The notes under the pieces: model-generated
The model's input: only the letters and a program-made list of their open reading frames with translations
Database searches by the model: none
Told to the model about the DNA's origin: nothing
Translations under genes and position numbers: made by a program
Assembly: GCF_900220985.1 (NCBI RefSeq)
Contig: NZ_OCPC01000003.1
Coordinates: 248,001 to 312,000, forward strand
Length of the DNA: 64,000 nt
DNA from: Parahoeflea halophila
GTDB taxonomy: Bacteria > Pseudomonadota > Alphaproteobacteria > Rhizobiales > Rhizobiaceae
Direction of reading: 5' to 3'
Shown here: positions 24,298 to 33,498 of the stretch, in pieces
Position numbering within the stretch: position 1 is the first letter of the stretch
How the letters are laid out: the number at the start of each line of letters is the position of its first letter

Positions 24298-24693
24298 TCA
24301 ATGCCGTGGATCTTCCGCGATCCGGATCGCGTCCTCGATCTGGGCCTTGAGCACCGGCAGATAGGCCTTGTTCATGGCAATCGTCAGCTCGCCGCCGCCT
24401 TCCAGCGTCAGCATCAGCCCGAGCTCGCCCTGCGGATTCATGGCAAGGCCCATCCGGGTGGTCTTGAGCACCTGGTAATTGGGTTGCTCGTTTTCCGGCA
24501 GAGCCGAGACCACCTGGCCGAGATGACTGGTCAGCGCGGTGATGGTGGCGGGGACCATTTTGGCATCGAATTCGAGAGCGAATTTTTCGCCCTTCGCCGT
24601 TGCAACCACGAGCGCCACCGAGCCGTCGTCCGGCCGCGCCTCGCCGGCCACCAGGGTTTGGAAAATCGGGGCCTTGTTCATGGTCTCGGTCAC
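24298..24693 (-). CDS. Hypothetical protein
   Basis: 131 residues from a GTG at 24693, or 127 from the ATG at 24681 (MNKAPIFQTLVAG). No family is recognised. The protein is a compact alpha/beta type without signal or membrane segments, containing VALVVATAKGEKFALEFDAK, NYQVLKTTRMGLAMNPQGEL and LMLTLEGGGELTIAMNKAYL. It ends 11 bases before the antidote gene and is probably co-transcribed with it. Codon use is like the high-GC core. Confidence 0.6.
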   Translation of the reverse strand: MTETMNKAPIFQTLVAGEARPDDGSVALVVATAKGEKFALEFDAKMVPATITALTSHLGQVVSALPENEQPNYQVLKTTRMGLAMNPQGELGLMLTLEGGGELTIAMNKAYLPVLKAQIEDAIRIAEDPRH

Positions 24694-24820
24694 TTGGCTG
24701 CGCTCCTGTGCTCACATCACGGCGCGGAACCCTTGTCCGCCCCCTTGGCATGTAGGCGGCCGCAGCAGGCATGTCCACCGCCGTCTCTTCCGCACACACC
24801 GCACTTCAAGGTCAGCACGC

Positions 24821-24850
24821 AAAAATACCGCCGGAGAAAATCTCCGGCGG
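24821..24850 (-). terminator. Intrinsic terminator of the DUF1328 gene
   Basis: A ten-base-pair perfect stem (CCGCCGGAGA at 24828-24837, TCTCCGGCGG at 24841-24850) with a three-base loop is followed on the minus strand by TATTTTT. It lies 41 bases after the stop of the small membrane protein gene at 24891. Confidence 0.85.
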
Positions 24851-24890
24851 TTGAGGTGCTTCAGCTTGGGAGGATGAAGAACGTGTCGCG

Positions 24891-25052
24891 CTAGGCGATG
24901 GCAACGATGCCGAGGACGGCAAGCAGAAACAGGATCAGCACGATGCCGATCAGCAGTTTCGCGCCGGTCATGGCGGCACCGGACAGGCGGCCAAAGCCGA
25001 GAAGGCCCGCGACCGCGGCAACAATGAGCAAAATCAGGATCCACTGGATCAT
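24891..25052 (-). CDS. DUF1328 / UPF0391 small membrane protein
   Basis: 53-residue two-helix membrane protein from the ATG at 25052 (MIQWILILLIVAAVAGLLGF), supported by a GGAGG site seven bases upstream. The Gly-rich turn GFGRLSGAAMTGAKLL between two hydrophobic helices is typical of UPF0391 proteins. Function is unknown; relatives are often stress-induced. It forms its own short transcript ending at the terminator at 24821-24850. Confidence 0.82.
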   Translation of the reverse strand: MIQWILILLIVAAVAGLLGFGRLSGAAMTGAKLLIGIVLILFLLAVLGIVAIA

Positions 25053-25144
25053 GGGAAAACCTCCATTTGGCAATTACGGGGTCATAACGCCGCAGGCGGC
25101 GATTTGGTTCCCGGCAGGGCTCAAGTTTCTCGCGCCGGCGCGGC

Positions 25145-25597
25145 TCAGACGTCCTCGCCGGGCCAGTCGACGAGGTAATCCTCGAACTCCTCGACATCCA
25201 CATCAGCCTCGCTGACCGTGCTGCCGCGTACCGAAACGCCGGCCTCGTGCACGGTGTTCGGATCGCCCGAAACCAGCGGATGCCACCAGTAGAGATCAGC
25301 GCCTTCACGCACCAGCCGATAGCCGCAGGTGGGCGGCAGCCAGGTGATGGTCTCGACCTGCTCGGGCGTCAGGCCGATGCAGTCGGGCACGGTGGCCTGG
25401 CGGTTTTCATAGTCCTTGCAGCGGCAGGTGTGGCCGTCAAGCAGGCGGCAGGCAATGTTGGTCCAGGCGATTTCGCCGGTATCCCAGTCTTCAAGCTTGT
25501 TGAGGCAGCAGCGGCCGCAGCCGTCGCAGAGGCTTTCCCATTCCGCCTCGGTCATCTGGGCCAGCGTCTTGGCCTTCCAGAAAGGCTTGGCGTCCAT
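25145..25597 (-). CDS. YcgN-like cysteine cluster protein (UPF0260)
   Basis: 150-residue YkgJ/YcgN family protein. It has the [14 protein letters not shown] cluster near the N-terminus and further cysteines in [27 protein letters not shown] and PPTCGYR, a pattern suited to binding zinc or an Fe-S cluster. [17 protein letters not shown] is the conserved C-terminal block. Biochemical function is not established for the family. It is a single gene, convergent with nothing close; the PBP gene runs divergently from 25761. Confidence 0.92.
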   Translation of the reverse strand: MDAKPFWKAKTLAQMTEAEWESLCDGCGRCCLNKLEDWDTGEIAWTNIACRLLDGHTCRCKDYENRQATVPDCIGLTPEQVETITWLPPTCGYRLVREGADLYWWHPLVSGDPNTVHEAGVSVRGSTVSEADVDVEEFEDYLVDWPGEDV

Positions 25598-25760
25598 TGC
25601 CGTTTTCCTTTTTCATGTCTGCCTGCCTGCGAGCACGCGCTGGCGGCTTGTCCTTTGACTGAAAATACTTCAAAAGCATAGACCAAAGGGGCGAAACCGT
25701 GATGCTATCGTGCATCGCGGCAACACCAGTGCGCGGCGATGCATGCCGCCGCCGCCCGCA

Positions 25761-27968
25761 ATGGACCTAAGACCCGTGCAAGACCCGTTCAACCAGGACA
25801 ACAGGCCGCGCAAGCGCTCCAACCTCTTTCTGCGCATTGATTCGTGGATTGATTCCTCGATCTGGAATGCCGGTTTCCGCCTCGGCGAAATCTGGGAGGA
25901 GATCACCATCTTCTTCCGCCGCTTCCGCACCCGCGGGGCCTGGAAGGTGGTGTTCGAGATCGCCGGCGAAGGCATGAATGTCGGGGTTGCCGGTTTCGTG
26001 CTGCTTCTGGCGCTGGCGCTGCCGGCATTCGAGGAAACCGCCGGAAACTGGCGCACCCGCGACGATTTTGCCGTCACTTTCCTTGACCGCTACGGCAACG
26101 AGATCGGTCACCGCGGCATCATTCACGAGGATTCCGCCCCGGTCGACCAGCTGCCCGATCATTTCATCAAGTCGGTGCTGGCCACGGAAGACCGGCGGTT
26201 TTTTGATCATTTCGGCATTGATTTTCTCGGTCTCGCCCGCGCCATGACCGAAAACGTCAAGGCCAACCAGGTGGTTCAGGGCGGCTCCACCATCACCCAG
26301 CAATTGGCCAAGAACCTGTTTCTGACCAATGAGCGGACAATCGAGCGCAAGATCAAGGAAGCGTTTCTGGCCTTGTGGCTTGAAGCCAACCTGTCGAAGA
26401 AGGAAATCCTTCGGCTTTATCTCGACCGCGCCTATATGGGCGGCGGCACCTTCGGCGCGGCAGCAGCGGCTCAGTTCTACTTCGGCAAGGACATCACCGA
26501 AGTCTCGATCGCGGAGGCGGCCATGCTCGCGGGGCTGTTCAAGGCCCCTGCCCGCTACGCCCCGCACATCAACCTGCCGGCCGCACGGGCGCGGGCCAAC
26601 GAGGTGCTGTCAAACCTGGTCCAGGGCAATCTGATGACCGAGGGCCAGGTGATCGGCGCAAGGCGCAACCCGGCCAGCGTGATCGACCGGGGCGCCCGCG
26701 ACGCGCCGGACTATTTCCTCGACTGGGCCTTCGAGGAGGTCAAGCGCATCGCAGCCTCCTACGAACAGCATTCGCTGATCGTGCGCACCACGATTGATCC
26801 GGGCATGCAGGAAGCCGCCGATGCGGCGATTAAAACCACGCTGCGCCAGTACGGCGATCGCTACCGCGCCAGCCAGGCAGCCCTGGTGCTGATCGAGAAC
26901 GGCGGCGCGGTGCGCGCCATGGTCGGCGGCCGCGATTACGGCGAAAGCCAGTTCAACCGCGCCTCCCGCGCGCTGAGGCAGCCGGGATCGTCGTTCAAGA
27001 TCTTCACCTATTCGCTGGCGATGGAAAAAGGCATGACGCCGGAAACCTCGATTGTCGACGCGCCGATTTACTGGGGCAACTGGAACCCGAAGAACTACGC
27101 CGGCGGCTATTTCGGGCGGATCGACATGAAGACTGCCCTGGCGCGCTCGGTCAACACCATCCCGGTGCGGCTCGCCAAGGAACGTCTCGGCGAGGATCCG
27201 ATCGGCCAGATCATGGCGCAGGCCAAGAAATTCGGCGTCGAGACCCCGATCCGCCGGGATGTGACGATTCCCATCGGCACCTCGGAAGTCACGGTGCTGG
27301 ACCAGGCCACCGCCTACGCGGTCTTCCCTGCCGGCGGCTACCAGTCGCGCCGCCACGGCATCGCGCAGATCATGAATTACAATGGCGATGTACTCTATGA
27401 TTTCGAGCGCGACGAGCCGCCCGCCGAACGGGTTCTTTCGGAAGACGCCGCCAACTACATGAACCAGATGCTCACCCGGGTTCCCTATGTCGGCACCGCC
27501 CGGCGCGCGGCCGTCGACGGTGTTCTGACCGGCGGCAAGACCGGCACCACGCAGGCCTATCGTGATGCCTGGTTCTGCGGCTTTACCGGCAATTTCACCG
27601 CCGCGGTCTGGTTCGGCAATGACGACTATACCTCCTCCAACCGGATGACCGGCGGCTCGCTGCCGGCGATGGCCTTCAAGCGGGTGATGGATTATGCGCA
27701 TCAGGGCATAGAACTCAGAGCCATTCCGGGGGTCGACGACCCGCTTCCGGCCGACAAGGCGACGCCGCTTGTTGCCGGTTCTTCGACCGATGAGGATGGA
27801 AATGTAGTGCCGGCACGACAGCGTCTGAGGTCTCTCAACCGGGAGAGCACCGATGTGCTCAGGGATCTGGGGGAGAAGCTCAAGACGGCGCGGCCACTTG
27901 GCGCACGCGACCGCCTGGCCCAGGTAGACGCCACGCCGGAACTTGCTCCATCCACCGTCGAGCGGTAG
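25761..27968 (+). CDS. Class A penicillin-binding protein (PBP1A family)
   Basis: Bifunctional peptidoglycan synthase with glycosyltransferase and transpeptidase domains, anchored in the inner membrane. Numbered from the ATG at 25761 (735 residues), the membrane helix is about 74-90 (VGVAGFVLLLALALP). The glycosyltransferase Glu is 143 in LATEDRRFFDHFG, with GGSTITQQLAKN following. The transpeptidase has SSFK (Ser410), SVN (463-465) and KTGTT (Lys593), all intact. A GTG at 25710 and an ATG at 25743 are alternative starts and no ribosome site is decisive. The tail after about residue 640 is low-complexity and charged. Confidence 0.93.
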   Translation: MDLRPVQDPFNQDNRPRKRSNLFLRIDSWIDSSIWNAGFRLGEIWEEITIFFRRFRTRGAWKVVFEIAGEGMNVGVAGFVLLLALALPAFEETAGNWRTRDDFAVTFLDRYGNEIGHRGIIHEDSAPVDQLPDHFIKSVLATEDRRFFDHFGIDFLGLARAMTENVKANQVVQGGSTITQQLAKNLFLTNERTIERKIKEAFLALWLEANLSKKEILRLYLDRAYMGGGTFGAAAAAQFYFGKDITEVSIAEAAMLAGLFKAPARYAPHINLPAARARANEVLSNLVQGNLMTEGQVIGARRNPASVIDRGARDAPDYFLDWAFEEVKRIAASYEQHSLIVRTTIDPGMQEAADAAIKTTLRQYGDRYRASQAALVLIENGGAVRAMVGGRDYGESQFNRASRALRQPGSSFKIFTYSLAMEKGMTPETSIVDAPIYWGNWNPKNYAGGYFGRIDMKTALARSVNTIPVRLAKERLGEDPIGQIMAQAKKFGVETPIRRDVTIPIGTSEVTVLDQATAYAVFPAGGYQSRRHGIAQIMNYNGDVLYDFERDEPPAERVLSEDAANYMNQMLTRVPYVGTARRAAVDGVLTGGKTGTTQAYRDAWFCGFTGNFTAAVWFGNDDYTSSNRMTGGSLPAMAFKRVMDYAHQGIELRAIPGVDDPLPADKATPLVAGSSTDEDGNVVPARQRLRSLNRESTDVLRDLGEKLKTARPLGARDRLAQVDATPELAPSTVER

Positions 27969-28153
27969 GAGCTGCGGATGCGCCGCGGCAATGGTGCATA
28001 TTACGATCTTTTCATGTCCAGCGTCTGGTTATTGAGACGGGATTGTGCTTTTTCCTGTCGCGTGGCGTGGTCTCGGTCATGATCTGACGCCGCAGAAGAC
28101 GCCCTTGCGCGGCGCCCGCCACGCTCCCCTGTTTATCGAGGAAATCCGCCCCC

Positions 28154-28741
28154 GTGTTTCGTCTGCCCGTCCTGGTTGCTCTGACACTGGCGATCGCTTT
28201 CGGCGGCGGCGTCTGGTCCGCGTCCTGGACACTCCAGGCCACGTCCGGCTTCGGCGCCATCCGGCTCGGGCCGTGGAGCGCCTATCCCGAATTGCAGACC
28301 GCGAGTGCGGACCCCTTCGCCAAGGCGCATCGTGCGGGAGATGGCCGCTTGTTGCTCGGCCGCGCCGAAGGCCTGGTGTTTACCGCCAGCAGCGACGAAA
28401 CAGGGACCCCCTTGTCGGGGCGCTGCAGCTACGAAGTTTCCGGTTCCACGCCGCCGGCACGGTTCTGGACCCTCAGGGTCATCGATGAAAACGGTGCAGC
28501 GCTCGAAGCTCCGCCGCGCGTGCCAACCAGCCTCAATTCCTGGACAACGCTGCGCAAGGCCGATGGCAGTTTCAGCATTCGGCTCGATTCTGTCGCAACC
28601 GCCGGCAACTGGATGTGGCTCGATGCAGAGGGTGAAATCAGCCTGGTGCTGACGCTGATCGACTCGCCGGCTGCGGCTTCGCTCAACATGGTCGAGCTCG
28701 ACATGCCCAAGATTTCCCGGATCGGATGCACAGATGCGTAG
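28154..28741 (+). CDS. DUF1214-family exported protein
   Basis: 195 residues from a GTG at 28154 with a GAGGAA site upstream. An N-terminal membrane or signal segment (VLVALTLAIAFGGGVW) is followed by the DUF1214 domain: AYPELQTASADPFAKAHRAG, ARFWTLRVIDENG, LRKADGSFSIRLD and AGNWMWLD. In rhizobia this gene is paired with a DUF1254 gene, as here, with an eight-base overlap at 28734-28741. The pair is thought to act in the envelope, but the biochemical role is not known. Confidence 0.85.
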   Translation: MFRLPVLVALTLAIAFGGGVWSASWTLQATSGFGAIRLGPWSAYPELQTASADPFAKAHRAGDGRLLLGRAEGLVFTASSDETGTPLSGRCSYEVSGSTPPARFWTLRVIDENGAALEAPPRVPTSLNSWTTLRKADGSFSIRLDSVATAGNWMWLDAEGEISLVLTLIDSPAAASLNMVELDMPKISRIGCTDA

Positions 28742-29288
28742 CGTGTTGCTGGCCATCGCCATCGGCCTGGTGGGTGCGGCGATCATCCACATCGTCATCG
28801 TCCTTGCCCTGCCGATGTGGACGGGCAAGGACGCCTGGACGCGGGTTGAGGCACTGGGCGACACCAATCGCTTCTATTCGCTTGCCAATGAGCCCAACCT
28901 GACCGGGCTCTACAACGAGGACCCGTATCTCCGCAGCGCTGTCTGCCGCTTCGATGTCAGCGAAGGGCCGGTCAGGGTCGTCGCATCGGGCGACGTGCCC
29001 TACTGGTCGGTTTCGGCCTTTGACAGGGCTTCGAACGAAACCTACTCAATGAACGACCGCTCTTCCATCGGCAGTGGCGTCAACATTGTGTTCGTTACTC
29101 CGGCGCAGATGTTGCAGCTCAGACGGTTCATGCCGCGCGCGCTCGAACGCTCGGTTCTGGTCGAGCTGAAGCAGCCGGAGGGCTACGTGATCCTGCGTGC
29201 GGTGGCGCCGGCCTCGAGCCAGAGACCCGCAGCGCGGGCCTTCTTGTCAAATGCGGTCTGCACCAGCATCACCATCGACCCGGCCTGA
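28734..29288 (+). CDS. DUF1254-family membrane-anchored protein
   Basis: 184 residues. A single N-terminal helix (LLAIAIGLVGAAIIHIVIVLAL) is followed by a DUF1254-like domain: DPYLRSAVCRFDVSEGPVRV, YWSVSAFDRASNETYSMNDR and FMPRALERSVLVELKQPEG. It is the short membrane version, partner of the preceding DUF1214 gene with which it overlaps. Its 3' end overlaps, on the opposite strand, the remnant TetR frame by 42 bases, a sign that the latter gene is no longer whole. Confidence 0.85.
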   Translation: MRSVLLAIAIGLVGAAIIHIVIVLALPMWTGKDAWTRVEALGDTNRFYSLANEPNLTGLYNEDPYLRSAVCRFDVSEGPVRVVASGDVPYWSVSAFDRASNETYSMNDRSSIGSGVNIVFVTPAQMLQLRRFMPRALERSVLVELKQPEGYVILRAVAPASSQRPAARAFLSNAVCTSITIDPA

Positions 29289-29699
29289 GGGCTCCACAGC
29301 CGCGCAGAGCGTGAGAAACTGGCTGTAGGCATGGCCCGCGCGCCAGTTGAACTCGGTTTCCTCCATCGGCGGCAGCGGGGCGATCACGCGGCGAATTTGC
29401 AGGTCTCCGACCAGAAGGTTGAGATACAAGCCGACCGCATCCGTGGTGGTGTCAAACCGCAGCGCCCCTTCCGCCCGCGCGCGCTCCATGACCCTGCCAA
29501 TCAGCGGCGCAATGGTCTCCCGGCCGCGCTCGGAGATAACCGCCCCCAGTCCCGGCGAGTCTGCTGCCGGTGAGTATTTTGGATCGCCTTTGACGAGCTC
29601 CCGAAACGATCCGGGAACAGGGCCTTCGTGCTCACAGAAACCGTGGGCGCGGGTGCATGACACTCTGTTGCCTTGCGTATGCAAAAGGTCCATATTCAA
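29247..29699 (-). pseudogene. TetR-type regulator lacking its DNA-binding domain
   Basis: The open frame has the C-terminal ligand/dimerisation half of a TetR/AcrR regulator (AVISERGRETIAPLIGRVMERARAEGALRF, then AVGLYLNLLVGDLQIRR). Upstream of about residue 30 there is only an unrelated stretch (LHTQGNRVSCTRAHGF), and no helix-turn-helix is found in any minus-strand frame before the divergent gene at 29764. With only about 110 family-like residues, the gene looks decapitated. The conserved region suggests loss was fairly recent. It could still be transcribed, but without DNA binding. Confidence 0.65.
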
Positions 29700-29763
29700 C
29701 TGACAGCTTTTGGCAGTTGGGGTAACCTATATCGCTCTCGTCTACCAGCAAAGGAGATGAGAC

Positions 29764-30069
29764 ATGACCAAACATACGATTGAAACAGTAATTTTCCGGC
29801 TCAACGATGGCGTTTCCCAGCAGGAATTCGCCAAGCTGGCGCACAGCATCAATGATTTCGTCGCCAAACGAGACGGCTTCATCGCCCGTCGCCTGTCGAG
29901 CAGTGATGACGGACTGTGGATCGAGCACGTCGAATGGGCAACGCATGATGCAGCGATGGCCGCAGCAGCTGCGATCGAGAACGAGCCAGGACTTGAACCG
30001 GTCATGAAAGCCATCGACGGCGCGACGTTGAAAATGCACCATACCGCGTTGGAAGTTTCGGTGAACTAG
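29764..30069 (+). CDS. Small dimeric alpha/beta-barrel-like protein
   Basis: 101 residues preceded by an AAAGGAGA ribosome site. The pattern VIFRLNDGVSQQEFAKLAHSIN, then GFIARRLSSSDDG, WIEHVEWATHDAAMAAAAAI and a terminal TLKMHHTALEV resembles antibiotic-biosynthesis-monooxygenase-like ferredoxin folds, in which an active-site or ligand pocket lies between two subunits. It is followed eight bases later by a WYL regulator gene, and such small enzymes are often controlled by the neighbouring YafY-type regulator. Enzymatic activity is unproven. Confidence 0.7.
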   Translation: MTKHTIETVIFRLNDGVSQQEFAKLAHSINDFVAKRDGFIARRLSSSDDGLWIEHVEWATHDAAMAAAAAIENEPGLEPVMKAIDGATLKMHHTALEVSVN

Positions 30070-30077
30070 GAAGCATC

Positions 30078-30776
30078 ATGCGTCGCAGCGACCGTCTTTC
30101 ACAGATCATCGAGATCGTCCAGGACGGTCGGCTGCACCTTGCACGCGATCTCGCAGCACGCCTGGAGGTCTCCGTGCGGACAATCTATCGGGATGTCGAC
30201 ACGCTGGTGGCGTCAGGCATCCCGATCGATGGCGAGCGGGGTGTGGGATACATGCTCCGCGAGCCCGTGTTTCTCCCGCCGATGAATCTTTCTCTCATGG
30301 AGCTCGAAGCCCTTCATCTGGGAATGGCGATTGTCGCCGAGGCCGCCGATCCGGAACTGCAACTGGCGTCGGTTTCGCTGGCCTCCAAGATTGCAAAGGT
30401 GGCCTCTGCCCGCGGCACGGTTCCCCGGAACTGGGGGTTTGGCGTCTACCCGTTTGCACAGGCCAGGGCAGGTTTCAAACACATGCCGAAAATTCGCGCC
30501 GCCACCCGCAACCGCACCAAGCTGGAAATCGACTATGTTTCGCTGGATGGCCAGGCATCGACGCGTCTGGTTCGACCGCTTGAAATCACCTATTGGGGCA
30601 GGGTCTGGACCTTATCGGCCTGGTGCGAAAAGCGGAACGATTTCAGGGTGCTCCGGATTGATCGCATGGAAAGGTGCGAGGCTACAAGCGAGTGTTTCGA
30701 TGACGAACCTGGCCGCAATTTGGAAGACTACCTGGCGCAGGTAAACGCCGAAATGACCGGGACGAAGGACGGATAG
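30078..30776 (+). CDS. YafY-type HTH and WYL-domain transcriptional regulator
   Basis: 232 residues. The N-terminal HTH (RRSDRLSQIIEIVQDGRLHLARDLAARLEVS followed by VRTIYRDVDTLVASG) is a DeoR-like winged helix. The C-terminal WYL domain is visible as VRPLEITYWGRVWTLSAWCE and FRVLRIDRM. WYL domains sense small ligands or nucleic acid. It is probably co-transcribed with the small barrel protein at 29764 and may repress that unit. Length is normal for the family. Confidence 0.9.
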   Translation: MRRSDRLSQIIEIVQDGRLHLARDLAARLEVSVRTIYRDVDTLVASGIPIDGERGVGYMLREPVFLPPMNLSLMELEALHLGMAIVAEAADPELQLASVSLASKIAKVASARGTVPRNWGFGVYPFAQARAGFKHMPKIRAATRNRTKLEIDYVSLDGQASTRLVRPLEITYWGRVWTLSAWCEKRNDFRVLRIDRMERCEATSECFDDEPGRNLEDYLAQVNAEMTGTKDG

Positions 30777-30922
30777 GATCGTAGCGCAAGGATGCGGCGT
30801 CCTGATGAAACCCGCACAAGCGCAGATGCGCTCTCAAGAGCGGCCGCTTCCTTTTCCGGCACCTGTTCATTGCCCCGAGTGCCACGCGGCATTGAATAAT
30901 CCGGGGCGCGGCCATGCCACCT

Positions 30923-31141
30923 TCAGCGGCGCTTTCTTCCACGCGGTTTGTCCGGCGTGAAATCGTCGAACATCGGCTGATGCCGGATTGGTTTCGGAAA
31001 CCCGTCGTCGCTGTACAGCGGTTCACGCCGCACCCCGGTGAACATCAGTATCTTTGCAGAGGCTGAGGCGCGTTTGCTTGCACTGCCTGGCCGCTCTAGC
31101 TCCCGGCATCTTGATCGATCGAAGGTCAATATTGTCGCCAT
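30923..31141 (-). CDS. Small basic hypothetical protein
   Basis: 72 residues from the ATG at 31141 (MATILTFDRSRCRELERPGS), with a GGAG sequence upstream. The frame itself opens at 31183. The central part SASAKILMFTGVRREPLYSD resembles short rhizobial proteins with an I(I/L)xFxGVRxE motif. The C-terminus is very basic (DKPRGRKRR). No function is known, and it may bind nucleic acid or a membrane protein. Confidence 0.55.
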   Translation of the reverse strand: MATILTFDRSRCRELERPGSASKRASASAKILMFTGVRREPLYSDDGFPKPIRHQPMFDDFTPDKPRGRKRR

Positions 31142-31291
31142 ATCTGGACTCCAACATGGTGGAACAGGAAATACGCTCGACATTCTTCTCCTTGAAGTAT
31201 TTCTTCTAGCGTCGACTTGGTTAACAGCTCGCTAACGCTTTTGCTGTAATTTGACCCAAGAGTGTTGTTGCGTTTGAGTAAGGTGTACCCC

Positions 31292-32491
31292 GTGTCAGAC
31301 AGTTTCCGCGATCTCGAACGACCAGAAGGTGGTCGCCGCAAGGATGCCGTGATGATGGCCGCGATAAGCGGCCTCGAATGCCTGGATCACCCGACGCGCC
31401 AGGACCTGGTGCGGTTTTCACGGCTTTTCGTCCCACTTTACAAAACCGCAAGCCAGGAAGCCCGCCGCACCGCGTCGGCAACCCTGTCGCGGCTTTCGCA
31501 GGTTCCCGAAGACGTAGCGGAGATGCTGATAAATGAACCGATCGCCATCGCGGCACCGTTCATCGTGCACTATCCGCGGTTTAAGGAGACTGCGCTGGTC
31601 CAGGCGGTGATGCGCCATGGCGCACCGCATGCCCGTGCGGCGGCGCGCCGGTCGGACCTGTCTCCACAGGCCATCGCCAGGCTGCAGCAGCTCAAGGATC
31701 CGTCGGTCGACAGTCTGCTTGTGCTGCGGGGACTGATTCCGGCTCCCGCACAGCCGCAAGCGGCCTCTGAGATGCAGGCAGTACCTAAGATGCAAGCCCG
31801 GGCACCGGAAGCTGCAACTGCCAAGTCGTTGCCTTCACGCCCGAACGTCGCGGCGCCACCGCTCGATCCGAGCGAGCGGCTCAGGACCCAACTCAAGGCG
31901 CTTGTCGCTGCAAGCCCGGCGCCACAGGCGCCGCTCAACCGGCCGACGAGCCCGCACAAACGCGCCACCACACAGTCCTCCGCCGCCCCCGTGCTTGCCG
32001 AACCGGCGACTGCGTCAGCCAAGGCCAGGGCACAACGCCGGGTCGGCGACGTTCGGCTGGCGCAGCTGGCGCGCCATGCCCGGACTGACCAGGAATCCTG
32101 GTTTGCGACCGCCCTTGCCGATGCCATGGGTGCCAGTTTCGCGCTTGCCGAACGCATCATGATGGACCTGTCGGGACGGCAGCTGGCCACGGCGATGATC
32201 GGGCTTGGCGCCCCGGAAGCCACCATCAAATCGGCACTTGAGAGCTTTTTTCCGCATCTGGCCAATCCGTCAGCCCGCCACACGCTCGCCACCGACCTGA
32301 TCGAGGAGCTCGACAGCGAAAATTGTGCTGCGCGGCTCCAGTCCTGGCAGCGCGCCGACAGCTACACAAATGGCGCCGCCTCCCATGTTCCGGCGCTCGC
32401 CGACGGCAAGCCGGTGCGTCAGGACCGCGACCAGCGGGTCTCCCCGCGTGATGTACGCGACCGGATGCTGCCCTCCCGCAAGACAGGCTGA
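31292..32491 (+). CDS. DUF2336-like protein
   Basis: 399 residues from the GTG at 31292 (SDSFRDLERPEGG); the frame also contains an earlier ATG at 31262. The N-terminal half is made of HEAT-like helical units (RQDLVRFSRLFVPLYKTAS, AEMLINEPIAIAAPFIVHYP, ARAAARRSDLSPQAIARL) as in DUF2336 proteins. A long Ala/Pro-rich linker follows (about 160-260). A second helical domain carries WFATALADAMGASFALAERIM. It is soluble, without a signal. Function is unknown; the family is common in alphaproteobacteria. Confidence 0.6.
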   Translation: MSDSFRDLERPEGGRRKDAVMMAAISGLECLDHPTRQDLVRFSRLFVPLYKTASQEARRTASATLSRLSQVPEDVAEMLINEPIAIAAPFIVHYPRFKETALVQAVMRHGAPHARAAARRSDLSPQAIARLQQLKDPSVDSLLVLRGLIPAPAQPQAASEMQAVPKMQARAPEAATAKSLPSRPNVAAPPLDPSERLRTQLKALVAASPAPQAPLNRPTSPHKRATTQSSAAPVLAEPATASAKARAQRRVGDVRLAQLARHARTDQESWFATALADAMGASFALAERIMMDLSGRQLATAMIGLGAPEATIKSALESFFPHLANPSARHTLATDLIEELDSENCAARLQSWQRADSYTNGAASHVPALADGKPVRQDRDQRVSPRDVRDRMLPSRKTG

Positions 32492-32537
32492 AGAGGGCCG
32501 GGTCTGCCCGCCCGCGTGGCGCTGCGGCGAGCAACGC

Positions 32538-33320
32538 CTATGCGTCAAGCAGCCTGACCGGGCTGCCGACCTCGATGACGCCATCATTGAGCACCTCGGC
32601 GTAGATGCCCATGTCGAAATGGCCATAGGCCTTCTTCAGCAGCCTGGGCACCATGATGTCGCGTTCGGCGGTGTCGGGATTGACCTCGGTGGCCAGACAG
32701 CGCTGGGTCCGGTGCAGCACGTTGAAGGTTACCTCGCCCACCTGAATGCGGCGACCGACCAGTTCGAGCTCGCTGAAGGCGGGCCAGCCTTCGAATACGA
32801 TGTTGCCGCGAAAACGGCGCACGTCGACTTCCTGCGAAATTTCCTCTTCGAACGCCCGCACCGAATCGAGATTGATGAAGGAAATCGCGTTCATCAGCGT
32901 GGTCGAAACGACCGAAGCATCGGTGAAACGGTGCGGAAAGGCCGAAGCGAAAAACGGGGCTTCCTCGTCCTTGAGATCGAGCAGCTCGGTGAGAAAGCGG
33001 CTGGCCTCGCCGGCGCCTTTCTCGGTATTCATGTCGAATTCAAGCTTCGGCTCTGAAGTGGTGCTGATCGTCAATATCCGGGTCCGGGCGTCAAAATCCG
33101 TGTTCAGACCGGCGAGCTTGGCGTGCTGCAACAGGACGATGAAGCGGCTCTTCTGCAACGGTTTCGGACTTGCGGGATCGAAGCCGCTGTTTTTCTTGGC
33201 AAAACCGAACAGGCGATCGCCGGGAAAGCCATCCCCGGTTGTGAGCGAGGCCTGCTCGTGAGGCTGCGGGCTGAGCCCCTTGATCGGGTAGCTCGACAAC
33301 GACAGGACTTTTCCGTTCAT
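32538..33320 (-). CDS. MOSC-domain protein
   Basis: 260 residues from the ATG at 33320, which has a GGAAAGAG site. The open frame extends upstream to 33767, but that part reads as low-complexity Arg/Ser/Pro and lies over the DUF1491 gene. The beta-barrel MOSC domain is seen in LSSYPIKGLSPQPHEQ, FPGDRLFGFAKKN, FRGNIVFEGWPAFSE and LHRTQRCLATEVNPDTAERD with its conserved Cys. MOSC proteins bind molybdenum cofactor or carry sulfur. The specific substrate is unknown. Confidence 0.88.
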   Translation of the reverse strand: MNGKVLSLSSYPIKGLSPQPHEQASLTTGDGFPGDRLFGFAKKNSGFDPASPKPLQKSRFIVLLQHAKLAGLNTDFDARTRILTISTTSEPKLEFDMNTEKGAGEASRFLTELLDLKDEEAPFFASAFPHRFTDASVVSTTLMNAISFINLDSVRAFEEEISQEVDVRRFRGNIVFEGWPAFSELELVGRRIQVGEVTFNVLHRTQRCLATEVNPDTAERDIMVPRLLKKAYGHFDMGIYAEVLNDGVIEVGSPVRLLDA

Positions 33321-33498
33321 TGAGATCTCTTTCCGGATTCCAGCAAGCTTCTGTTCAACAGCGATTCGACCGCGCGGCCGGTGCCACTTTACCAGAGCCT
33401 GTTCGGAAGAGATCCGTCTGCACGCCAAAACAGGTGCGCATATCTGGTCGCTCCGGACCTTTAGCCGGGCTGCAACCCGCGTTCGGGCAGGCGTTGGG

